Assembly (NCBI GenBank): GCA_019247515.1
Contig: JAFAOS010000404.1
Location: 1-49,387 of the forward strand
Reading direction: 5' to 3'
DNA: 49,387 bases
Source of the DNA: Chloroflexota bacterium
GTDB lineage: Bacteria > Chloroflexota > UBA6077 > CF-72
In this document: positions 16,707 through 24,343 of the stretch, one piece after another
Numbering within the stretch: the first letter of the stretch is position 1
Layout of the letters: every line of letters starts with the position of its first letter
Translations under genes and position numbers: made by a program
The notes under the pieces: generated by a model
Told to the model about the DNA's origin: nothing
Database searches by the model: none
The model's input: the letters and a program-made list of their open reading frames with translations, nothing else

Positions 16707-17833
16707 GTGAGTGACTCCAGGAAACGCTCGGCCTGGAAACGGATGGAGTCGAAGCTCTGGGGGATGGTCGCATCGGCGCGCACGAGCAGCGTGGGTTTCC
16801 CGGAACCGGACAACCAGGCGTTTAGACGCGGGTAGTCCCAACCGAGCTGGTGGTCGGACGGTGGCAGGTAAAACACTACACCGTCGACCTCCGGGCGCAA
16901 GGCGTGCTGGCGCAACCACGCTTCGCGGGCCGTCGCCGGATACACGCTGGATGAGGCTGTATCCAGCCAGTACTTCTGAAAGATAGCCTCGCGCGCTGAA
17001 CCCGCGAATGGCACATTCGCGCCGGGCGCACGCGAGCCCCACCAGTCATCTTCGGCCACGACGAGCGCGCCGGCAGACTCCAGTGCGCGGTGCAGCTCGG
17101 TGTGCGACAGCGGTTCGGAGGTGACGATCAACAGCCGCGGCCCGCCGCGTGTTGAGTCCACTGTCTGCAGATACGTCTCGAGGGCGTCGCGATACTCGTG
17201 TGGCGGCATCAAATAGCCGGCGCCGAGTGCCTGGAGCGCATCCACACCGGACAGCCGGCCCTGCCAGCGCAAATCCAGCAGCTCGCGCTGGAGCTTGCGA
17301 ATCGCATTAGTGAGTTCAATCGCCTGGAGCAAGCGGCGTTCGGACAGCTCCTCACCCGACAGCCGTTCCAGCCGCTCGATCAGCGTCTGAAAGCGATTCC
17401 AGTTGTAGGCGCGCACCGACTGACGTTGCGACTGCATCAGGTCGAACATATGTAGCGGCGGAAACAGCGGACCGCGCCCCAGCCGATGCACCTCCTTCAG
17501 GTAGTAGTAGAGGTGCCCGTAGGGTCGCGACAGCACCAGTAGATCCAGGAATTCCAGGTCGCCCCGTGCGGCGCGTTCGAACAGCGCTCTGGTCTCGGGT
17601 GGGATCACGTCCTCCATGAACACGTCGGCGTGGGGTGTTGGCCGACCGCGCTCGGCGGCGACCAGCACGGGTAAGCGCCCGCAGGCCAGCACCAGCTCGC
17701 GCGGGATGGTATTGCCGACGAGTCCCACGACACGCGTGCCTGCATGCTGTGCGTCGCGGGCGAGGTCAAGACGAGCGACGTAGGCTTGGCGCAAGGCGTC
17801 CGCCGCGATCGGGCGTTCAGTGATCAGAGCCAT
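16703..17833 (-). CDS. 2-hydroxyacyl-CoA dehydratase-like protein, D subunit, lacking cluster cysteines
   Basis: A 376-residue protein, first gene of the minus module. The opening RVVGLVGNTIPRELVLACGRLPVL corresponds to GYLCDNVPEELIMAAGFLPYRL of the plus-module protein, but the ligand Cys is Gly/Asn. LLVLSRPYGHLYYYLKE replaces VP..CD..., and ALVVAEDDWWGSR replaces the DHCWGTR segment. The sole Cys visible is in LACGRLP. This is a family member in fold that has lost all recognisable Fe-S ligands. It is co-translated with the B subunit, followed by CoA-transferase, P450 and a binding lipoprotein. Confidence 0.78.
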   Translation of the reverse strand: MALITERPIAADALRQAYVARLDLARDAQHAGTRVVGLVGNTIPRELVLACGRLPVLVAAERGRPTPHADVFMEDVIPPETRALFERAARGDLEFLDLLVLSRPYGHLYYYLKEVHRLGRGPLFPPLHMFDLMQSQRQSVRAYNWNRFQTLIERLERLSGEELSERRLLQAIELTNAIRKLQRELLDLRWQGRLSGVDALQALGAGYLMPPHEYRDALETYLQTVDSTRGGPRLLIVTSEPLSHTELHRALESAGALVVAEDDWWGSRAPGANVPFAGSAREAIFQKYWLDTASSSVYPATAREAWLRQHALRPEVDGVVFYLPPSDHQLGWDYPRLNAWLSGSGKPTLLVRADATIPQSFDSIRFQAERFLESLT

Positions 17834-17864
17834 CTTCAGAAGCCTTCATGGTGAGCGTACGTCA

Positions 17865-17889
17865 TGCATGGTACTCTAGCGATCGATTG
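17865..17889 (-). promoter_or_regulatory. 25-bp conserved block upstream of the minus dehydratase module
   Basis: Read on the minus strand it begins CAATCGATCG, then C, TAGAG, four bases, and ends CATGCA about 32 bases before the ATG at 17833. It agrees with the block at 7495-7519 in 22 of 25 positions, although the genes downstream are only distant paralogues. A shared operator or promoter is the simplest reading. The 3' end of the binding-protein relic overlaps it. Confidence 0.45.
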
Positions 17890-18195
17890 CTCGGCTAGCG
17901 CCGGCCGCGCAGCTGGGGTACTCGGAGGCGGAGATCGCCAGGCAAAAGCCGCTGACCCCCGCACGCGACACGACATTGCCCGGCGATGAAGCCACCGGAA
18001 CCGTGAAGGACTCGTCGAGTAGCAAGTCGTTCATCTGGTCGTACAATTGCTTGCGCTTGCCGGCATCAGTTTCCGTGGCGGATGCGTTCGCGAGCTGCGA
18101 ATACTGCTGCGAATTGTCGTTGAGATTGTTGGCGCCAACCTTGTAGAACCCGCTGATGAAGAACAGCGTGCGACTTGGGCCGGCCTCGACCGGCA
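17876..18195 (-). pseudogene. C-terminal relic of a family-5 substrate-binding protein
   Basis: The minus frame reads RTLFFISGFYKVGANNLNDN, then QLANASATETDAGKRKQLYDQMNDLLLDESFTVPV. This aligns with the last 90 residues of the intact SBPs (for example AKRKQIFSDLNDLLLDESFVAIV in 11459-13081). There is no signal peptide and the upstream 400 residues are missing; the 5' end runs into the esterase 3' end. The C-terminus also degenerates after VVSRAGVSGF. So a fourth copy of the SBP gene once stood between the esterase and the dehydratase module. Confidence 0.7.
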
Positions 18196-18248
18196 TGGCG
18201 GACTCGTTGTCACCGCACATGATTAGATCGATCGGAAGTTGTCGCGCC

Positions 18249-19784
18249 TCAATCGAAGGCTGACCAGGCTTCTCGTTCTGCTCCATCAGGGTCTTTGACT
18301 ACACGACTGTCAACGTTGAATAGCATGGTGGCCCGGTCGGTTGGAGCGTAGGTGGGCCACTCGGTCAAACCGGAGTGGCCTGGGTCTCCAGACCGCGCGA
18401 AATCAATCCAGGCCGTGCTCACCTGTGCGGCGAGCCGCGTGCGCTCGGGTTGAGTTCCCGTGATGGGTGCCACCTCGACATTGTCGAAAACGAAGGGCAC
18501 CTCCAGGGCGTGGCAGGACCTGAGCTTGCCGCCGGCGACGGGGGTCTGCCAGTCAAAGCGGTACATGAAGACCGGCGCAGAGCCGCCCGCGGCCTTCCGC
18601 TCGGCCAGGCGGATCGACCGGGTCCGCATATAGTCACTCAGAACCGTGATCAGCAAATCGCCGGCGTTCGCCTCCGGCCGCTGCCGGCGATAGATGGGAA
18701 GAAGGTGCGCAGCGCGGTCGCCTAACGCGCCCACAATCCAGGCCTGTGCTCCAGCATCGTCGAGTGTCGTCAAGCGGGGGTGGAACCCGAGCCCCAGGGC
18801 CATCTCGTCCTTGTTGCAGCCGATGATCAGCGGCACCTTGGCAGCAGTGGGTGCTGCCGATGGCTCGAAGGGGTGTGCCGGCAGATGGTGGTCGGTGAGC
18901 ACCGGGCCCACCTGGCTGCCACCCAGCATCGCCGCGCCCGGCGTCACCAGCTTGCTCTGCGCGTCCATCAGCTGTTCCGGGGGCAGCACAAGCAGCTGAT
19001 CCGCCTCCGCCTCACTCAGACCGAGGGTGACCAGCAGCCGATTCGTCAGGTCCGCCCCCGCCTCGGGCGTCATGCTGCGCAGTCCGGGGCCGCTCTGCAC
19101 GATGGCGCGCGTGAACAGGCCCTGGGCTTCAGGCATCGCCATGAGGTGGCTCACCTTACTGCCGCCGCCGGAGCAGCCGAATATGCTGACGTTCGAAGGA
19201 TCGCCGCCAAAGGCGGTGGCATTGTCGCGCACCCAGTCAAGAGCGAGCACCAGGTCCAACATGCCGGCGACTCCTGCCGCGGCGTAGTCCGCCCCCAGGA
19301 GGTGGTCGAGCTTCAAGTAGCCGAGCACACCCAGTCGATGATTGAGTGTCACCACCACCACGTCACCCCGGCGTGCCAGGTTGGTGCCTTGCGTGTGCAG
19401 GCTCGCGCCCGAGCCGCTGTAATACCCACCGCCATGGATCCAGACGAGTACCGGCCGCCCAACGCCATCGGCCAGCCCGGGCGTCCACACGTTGACAACC
19501 AGGCAGTCTTCGGCCTGCCCAGCGTCCAGCACGGCAGGCTGGCCGATTGCGGCCACTAAAGCGGGCGGCCGCACCGCACGCGTGGCCTGAGGCGCGGCCG
19601 GACCAAAACGGGTCGCCGCGCGCACACCCGACCACGCGTGGGCCGGCTGCGGCGGCAGCCATCGCGCGCGGCCGCTCACTGGAGCACCATAAGGAATCCC
19701 TTTGAATACATGGATACCCGAGTCCGTCGTACCACGCAGTTCGCCGAGCGTGGTCGAGGCGACTGGTGAGCTGGCGACGATCAT
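18249..19784 (-). CDS. Type-B carboxylesterase/lipase
   Basis: A 511-residue alpha/beta-hydrolase from ATG 19784 (MIVASSPVASTTLGELRG). An in-frame ATG at 19835 adds 17 residues but has no ribosome site, whereas AGGAGG lies 14 bases before 19784. Motifs are FKGIPYG, EDCLVVNVWTPG, the oxyanion loop WIHGGGYYSGSG, the nucleophile elbow FGCSGGGSKV (GxSxG, where most members have GESAGG) and SCHALEVPFVFDN with the catalytic His region. It has no signal peptide, so cytoplasmic ester hydrolysis is likely. It is transcribed toward the SBP relic and dehydratase module, and divergently from the SBP at 19869. Confidence 0.92.
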   Translation of the reverse strand: MIVASSPVASTTLGELRGTTDSGIHVFKGIPYGAPVSGRARWLPPQPAHAWSGVRAATRFGPAAPQATRAVRPPALVAAIGQPAVLDAGQAEDCLVVNVWTPGLADGVGRPVLVWIHGGGYYSGSGASLHTQGTNLARRGDVVVVTLNHRLGVLGYLKLDHLLGADYAAAGVAGMLDLVLALDWVRDNATAFGGDPSNVSIFGCSGGGSKVSHLMAMPEAQGLFTRAIVQSGPGLRSMTPEAGADLTNRLLVTLGLSEAEADQLLVLPPEQLMDAQSKLVTPGAAMLGGSQVGPVLTDHHLPAHPFEPSAAPTAAKVPLIIGCNKDEMALGLGFHPRLTTLDDAGAQAWIVGALGDRAAHLLPIYRRQRPEANAGDLLITVLSDYMRTRSIRLAERKAAGGSAPVFMYRFDWQTPVAGGKLRSCHALEVPFVFDNVEVAPITGTQPERTRLAAQVSTAWIDFARSGDPGHSGLTEWPTYAPTDRATMLFNVDSRVVKDPDGAEREAWSAFD

Positions 19785-19843
19785 GGCTGGTTCACGCACC
19801 TCCTGGGTAAGCGGCATTGTAAGCTTGAGGATCATGATCGCGA

Positions 19844-19859
19844 TCGATCAGTTGATCGA
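19844..19859. promoter_or_regulatory. Inverted repeat between divergent esterase and SBP genes
   Basis: TCGATCA (19844-19850), GT, TGATCGA (19853-19859) is a perfect 7-bp dyad located 10 bases before the SBP start codon and upstream of the esterase. Its TCGATC core resembles the CAATCGATCG blocks before both dehydratase modules. An operator for a shared regulator is possible; nothing more can be shown. Confidence 0.35.
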
Positions 19860-19868
19860 GAGACCCGC

Positions 19869-21509
19869 GTGTTCAGGCTGACGATCCCTGTTCGCCCAAC
19901 GCGTCGCGAGACGCTACGGCTATTCCTCGCCGGTGTCGGCATGGGCCTGGTCGCCGCCTGTACCTCCTCCGCGCCCGCCCTGACTGGAACACCGCCGCCA
20001 ACCGGACTCGTACAGGCCGGCGGGCAGCCCACAACGACGGTCCAGGTGTCGTCGACTGCGCCGGCCAGTCAGCCGAAAACTGGCGGCACGTTGCGCTTTG
20101 GGTTGTCTGGTGATCTCACGAGTCTGGACCCACATGTCATCGTGCCGGGTAGCTTCGACACCCTGTGGCAGGTTTACGATCGATTGACGGCCTACGACGC
20201 TACGCTTCGGCCGCAGCCGATGCTGGCGGAGAGCTGGGACATCAGCTCCGACGCCAGGCAAATCAAGCTCAACCTTCGCAAGGGCGTGCAGTTCCACTCG
20301 GGCCGTGAGCTCACCAGCGACGATGTGAACTTCACGCTGAATCGCATCAAAGACCCCAAGACAGGCGTTGGGCAGTTTGTCGCGATGAGCAGTTGGTTCA
20401 CCAGCCTCGAGACACCAGACAAGTACACTGTGCTGCTCAGGTCCGACCAGCCACGGCCCGATGTGTTCGACCTGTTCGAGTACCTGAACATTGTCGACAG
20501 CCAAACCGTGACAGGCGCAGCGCCGCCGGACAAACTCATCGGCTCCGGCCCGTTCACCTGGGGTGAGTACGTCCAGGGCGACCACTTCATCTTGTCCAAG
20601 AACCAGAACTACTGGCAGACCGGCAAGCCGTACCTGGACGAGATCCGCGTGCAAATCGTGCGCGACCCGCAGGCAGCGGTGACGCAACTCGAGGCCGGTG
20701 CGCTGGATCTGTTTTCGCCGCCGGCCCAGGACGCGGCGCGACTCGCCAAGGATGCCAACTACACGCTGATCGTCAATCCAATCAGCGGCAGCTACCAGCT
20801 TTTCGCCGCCAACTGCCAGCTGCCGCCCTGTGACAACAAGCTGGTACGCCAGGCATTGAACTACGCGATCGATCGTCAGCGCATCTCGGACACCGTGTTC
20901 CTGGGTCTGTATGGTTCCCCGCGTGACCTGCCATGGCCGGACACCTCGCCCGCCGCCGAACCGTCGAAGAACATGCAATATGCCTTCGACCTGGACAAGG
21001 CGAAATCCTTGCTGCAGCAGGCAGGTGTCTCAACCCTGAGCCTGGATTTCATTCTGGCCGGCGGCGGCGACGTGTCCACCATGGCCCAGATTTACCAGGC
21101 CGACCTGGCAAAGATCGGCGTGACGCTGAATATCAAATCGCTGGAGCCGCCCGGCTGGCGTACCGTCACAGCCAGCTTGAAAGACTGGAACATCAATGGC
21201 GCTTCGTCGGATTACTCGCAGCTGCTGCCGAGCTCGCTGGCCACACTGAGTGCCTGGTGGAGCTACGCCTCCAGCTCGACCGGGTTCAAGGATGAGCAGT
21301 ACACGCAACTCGTGACGGGGATTGCCGGTGAGGCGGATGCCGCCAAACGCAAGCAGCTCATGAGCCAGCTGAATGATTACCTGCTAGACCAGTCATTCGT
21401 GATGGTGATCGTGCCCAATCCGGCGAAAGTGGTGGTGCGCGCCGCCCTCAAGGACGTGGGCTACACCGGCCACGAGTCGCTGGACCTGACAAGCGCCTGG
21501 CTGGCATGA
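19869..21509 (+). CDS. ABC-transporter substrate-binding lipoprotein, family 5
   Basis: A 546-residue SBP_bac_5 protein. Arg pairs (RPTRRETLRLFL) precede the hydrophobic segment and lipobox LVAAC with Cys31, so it is a lipoprotein, possibly Tat-exported. Landmarks are TGGTLRFGLSGDLTSLDPH, LRPQPMLAESWDISSD, LRKGVQFHSGRELTSDDVNFTL, LIGSGPFTWGEYVQGDH, VRQALNYAIDRQRISDTV and AKRKQLMSQLNDYLLDQSFV. It is closely similar to the proteins at 5781 and 11459, forming a small local family. Its stop lies about 100 bases before an NMT1-like binding-protein gene. No permease is present. Confidence 0.92.
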   Translation: MFRLTIPVRPTRRETLRLFLAGVGMGLVAACTSSAPALTGTPPPTGLVQAGGQPTTTVQVSSTAPASQPKTGGTLRFGLSGDLTSLDPHVIVPGSFDTLWQVYDRLTAYDATLRPQPMLAESWDISSDARQIKLNLRKGVQFHSGRELTSDDVNFTLNRIKDPKTGVGQFVAMSSWFTSLETPDKYTVLLRSDQPRPDVFDLFEYLNIVDSQTVTGAAPPDKLIGSGPFTWGEYVQGDHFILSKNQNYWQTGKPYLDEIRVQIVRDPQAAVTQLEAGALDLFSPPAQDAARLAKDANYTLIVNPISGSYQLFAANCQLPPCDNKLVRQALNYAIDRQRISDTVFLGLYGSPRDLPWPDTSPAAEPSKNMQYAFDLDKAKSLLQQAGVSTLSLDFILAGGGDVSTMAQIYQADLAKIGVTLNIKSLEPPGWRTVTASLKDWNINGASSDYSQLLPSSLATLSAWWSYASSSTGFKDEQYTQLVTGIAGEADAAKRKQLMSQLNDYLLDQSFVMVIVPNPAKVVVRAALKDVGYTGHESLDLTSAWLA

Positions 21510-21610
21510 TCCGCATGCACCGTCCTCCGGGCGGCGCGGAGGCGCTTGACACGATCGACCGTCACGAAGTACCACCGGCCAAGACACCTGTTCCAACGGA
21601 GGACCCGCGC

Positions 21611-22549
21611 ATGCCCGAGGTCACGAGGACGCTCACCATCGAATCGGTCAGCGCATTCAACGGACTTGACGTCCTGGTCGCGCGTGACGAAGGCCTGTTT
21701 TCTGCCGAGGGGTTGGACGTACAGATTGCCCGGCCGCGCTCCGCACAGCGGTCCGCCTCCAGCGCAGCCGATCGCGGCACACTCGTGCAGCCGGCGAGCA
21801 ATCAGGGCCAGCTGCTCGATCGGCATGCGGCCGATTTGTTTCAGGGTTGAGAATGCGGCAACAACCGCCGTGTTGCGGTCAGCAAAGTAGGTGCGCGGCA
21901 GCTCAGTCGTCGCGGGATGGTCGCGTGTGGCGCACTGGTTGTGGCGCCTGGTTCGGACGTGTACACCCCTCAGGACCTCGCCCACAAACTGGTGGGTCTG
22001 GATTACGGCAACGGGACCGCTTACGCCGGCCTGCAGATGCTGGAAGGCGCAGTGCCACGCGAGGCGATCACCACCTGCGCCGCCAGCGCCAACGCGGCGG
22101 AGCGATTCGCGGCACTGCAGCGGGGTGAGTTCGAGGCCACCGTGCTCCAGGAGCCGTACATCACTGTCGCAGCCAAAGCCGGCTGCCGGCTGGTGTCCAC
22201 CACGTTTTTCTATGGCACGTGGGTCGGTGACCCGAACCTGGATCCGGAGGCGCAGGCCGCATTCCTGCGGGCGATCACGCGGGCAGTCGACCGCGTCAAC
22301 CAGGACAAGCGACAGTATTTCCGGTATTTCCTGCAGGATTGGGCGGGCCGTCCCGAGGTCGACGCGCTGGTTTGCGAGGATTTCGATCTGGGTCGCATTC
22401 AGCTCAAGCGACCGGGCCCTATCCCCGAGCGCGATGCGCGCTGGGCATGGGATTGGATGGTCAGCTGGGGAGTTCTGGAAGGCAGCTTCGATCCCGCCCG
22501 TCAGTTGGACAATCGAGTTGCTGCTCAAGTCGCTGCTCGAGTGCTCTGA
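21611..22549 (+). pseudogene. NMT1/THI5-like substrate-binding protein with one in-frame TGA
   Basis: ATG 21611 has a strong ribosome site (GGAGG, 8 bases upstream). The frame reads RTLTIESVSAFNGLDVLVARDEGLFSAEGLDV (periplasmic-binding NMT1 opening), reaches DLFQG, meets TGA at 21848-21850 and continues in the same frame with GARQLSRRGMVACGALVVAP, VYTPQDLAHKLVGLDYGNG, TVLQEPYITVAAKAGCRL and FYGTWVGDP to TGA 22549. Without the TGA it would be 312 codons, a normal length. No signal peptide is visible, so it may be an intracellular or enzyme-like member. Family members as I recall them have Cys at the TGA position (QGCEWG). Nearby substitutions (W to C, Y to N) hint at decay, but selenocysteine cannot be excluded. 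Confidence 0.65.
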
Positions 22550-22621
22550 CTATCGTAACCCGAGGATGAACCCCCCAGCTTACCGTGTGCGGTGCGGTCA
22601 ACCTGGGCGCACGACCAACAA

Positions 22622-23152
22622 CTACGGGGTGTCTACGAGTGGGTTCCATCCCCGCGCGCGATCGGTCACGAAAGTGCCCTGTTGCGTCTGGTGCTGTGCA
22701 CAGCCGTCTCGAAGCCGAAACGCGGCGCCCCATACCCGCACCCGCTCGTCGTGCACATCGTTGTCGCCGGCTCGTGTCGCTTGCGGCCAGATTGTCAGGA
22801 AGACGACATCGTGGTCGGAGTCATTGCGCAGCGCGTGAAAGGTGTTGGCGGGAATATAAACAACGGAGCCTTCCTCCACGCGAAAGACCTCCGCGCCGTC
22901 ACCAGAGGTGGGATCGCCGCCGAGACGAATCGTGCCATGGCCGCTCAGGACGTAATAGATCTCGTCGTGCTTGGGATGGGCGCCGCCGCCGATGGCGGAG
23001 TGAGGCCGCAGCGTGCCGCGATTGAGGAACCCGTCATGCAACCCGGTGTTCTCGCTGCACAGGATCTCCTGCGACAAGTAGTACTCGGCATGCGGGACCT
23101 GGAACGCCAGGATGTCGTCGGCGCGAAGCACGAGATGTCGTTGGTCGGCCAT
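22622..23152 (-). CDS. Cupin-domain protein
   Basis: A 176-residue single-cupin protein. Motif 1 is GGGAHPKHDEIYYVLSGHGTIRLGG (H.H/K..E....G.G) and motif 2 is GSVVYIPANTFHALRN, supplying the metal-binding His/Glu/His set. Start ATG 23152 lies 8 bases after a good -10 element, so the mRNA may be leaderless; a GTG at 23209 would extend the protein upstream of the promoter. The C-terminal 40 residues (DERVRVWGAAFRL...) are outside the cupin fold. Function is unknown; related proteins are dioxygenases, isomerases or sugar-binding regulators. Confidence 0.82.
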   Translation of the reverse strand: MADQRHLVLRADDILAFQVPHAEYYLSQEILCSENTGLHDGFLNRGTLRPHSAIGGGAHPKHDEIYYVLSGHGTIRLGGDPTSGDGAEVFRVEEGSVVYIPANTFHALRNDSDHDVVFLTIWPQATRAGDNDVHDERVRVWGAAFRLRDGCAQHQTQQGTFVTDRARGWNPLVDTP

Positions 23153-23159
23153 TGGCCGT

Positions 23160-23188
23160 GTATACCGTGACACTTGTATGCCTGTCAA
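23160..23188 (-). promoter_or_regulatory. Consensus-like sigma-70 promoter of the cupin gene with embedded dyad
   Basis: On the minus strand TTGACA (23188-23183), a 17-base spacer and GTATAC (23165-23160) precede the ATG at 23152, putting the start site at about the first codon. TGACA and TGTCA form an inverted repeat with a 10-base gap inside the spacer region, which could serve as an operator. Confidence 0.6.
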
Positions 23189-23515
23189 CGTGTGCTCGGT
23201 GGTGATCACGTTTCAACGCGTGTGGGCCGGATCTAACCCGCGGATCACGGGTCATCGACGCATAGGCTGTCCGAACCAGTTGCGGGTAGAGGGCTGATCA
23301 GGTCGAGCGTTGAGTGCTCCGAGCGCTCGACGAACGTGCGAATTTGGCGGAAACCCCGCGAAATCGGCGACCGCAACGCCGTACGCCGCCGCCACCTGCG
23401 CCGGCGCCCACAATCACGAAACTCCATCTAGTCGAGCGGGTTCCTGACCCACCATGCGCCCGCAGACCACCCGGCTGAATGCGCGTCGCTGTATGTCGCC
23501 ATAACCCGGAAGAGG
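23189..23515. other. No recognisable gene
   Basis: About 330 bases separate the cupin promoter from the end of the sugar permease gene. Open frames are short and Arg-rich on both strands, and no motif is recognised. The permease operon may terminate here, but I see no hairpin with a T-run. Confidence 0.4.
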
Positions 23516-24343
23516 TCAGCCTTTAACGGCGCCCGCGGTCAGGCCGCGGAGCAATCCGCGTTGGGCGGCGATCGTCATCAAGAAGACGGGCAGTACGAGC
23601 GTCAACGCAGCGGCCGCCATGCCTCCCCAGTTCACCGTGTCGTAGCCAACATAGTTGACCACCCCGACGGTGGCAGGCGTCGTGCGCGGACCAGCCAGGA
23701 TGAGCGGCACAAAGTATTCACCCCAAGCGGCGATGACAATAAGGTTGGCGACCGTGACGATGCCCGGCAGCGCCATCGGCAACGCGGTCAGGACGAACGA
23801 CTGTAAACGCGTACACCCGTCGACCCGTGCGGCGTCCTCGATCTCCACCGGCAGGTCTGCAAAGTAGGAGGCGCTCATCCAGATCGTGAATGGCAAAAGT
23901 CCAGTCATATAAGCCAGCGTGAGACCAGTAAACGAATCGATAAGTCCCAGATTGTGAAAGAACAAGAAAAGGGGGATGATGAAGATCACCGGCGGCACCA
24001 TGCGGCTGAACAGGAGCCAGCCCGCCAGAAACTCCCGTCCGGGAAATCGACCGCGCGCGAAAGCGTAGCCGGCCGGCACGCCGAGCAGCAGCGTGAGCGC
24101 CGTCGTCGAAGCCGCAATGATTACGGTATTGATGAGCGAGCCCAGGTACTTGCCGTTGAATAGCTTCATAAAATTGTTCAACGTCGTTGGCGAGAAAATC
24201 ACCGGGGGTATCGAGGCGGCGTCAACCGGGCGCTTGAGCGCGGTCAGCACGATCCAGAGATACGGTACTGCGATCGCAAGCAACCCAAGCACCAGCACCG
24301 CAATTTTGATACCGAGCGCAACACGCTGCCTGGAACGCCTCAC
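23516..24343 (-). CDS. Carbohydrate ABC transporter permease, MalG type
   Basis: A 275-residue inner-membrane permease starting at GTG 24343, which overlaps the upstream permease stop as GTGA; longer upstream frames are antisense noise. About six membrane segments are visible (for example VLGLLAIAVPYLWIV near the N-terminus). The EAA loop reads EDAARVDGCTRLQSFVLTALPMALPG, the ABC ATPase contact site. The ending MTIAAQRGLLRGLTAGAVKG is typical of COG0395 proteins. It works with the permease 24340-25296 and binding protein 25299-26678. No ATPase gene is present, so a shared MsmK/UgpC-like ATPase encoded elsewhere is expected. Confidence 0.93.
   Translation of the reverse strand: MRRSRQRVALGIKIAVLVLGLLAIAVPYLWIVLTALKRPVDAASIPPVIFSPTTLNNFMKLFNGKYLGSLINTVIIAASTTALTLLLGVPAGYAFARGRFPGREFLAGWLLFSRMVPPVIFIIPLFLFFHNLGLIDSFTGLTLAYMTGLLPFTIWMSASYFADLPVEIEDAARVDGCTRLQSFVLTALPMALPGIVTVANLIVIAAWGEYFVPLILAGPRTTPATVGVVNYVGYDTVNWGGMAAAALTLVLPVFLMTIAAQRGLLRGLTAGAVKG

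Noticed and set aside
16707-17042. N-terminal extension of the minus-module B subunit
   Set aside because: It lies antisense inside the D-subunit region, is Arg/Pro-rich and lacks homology; the ATGA overlap at 16703-16706 is the natural start.
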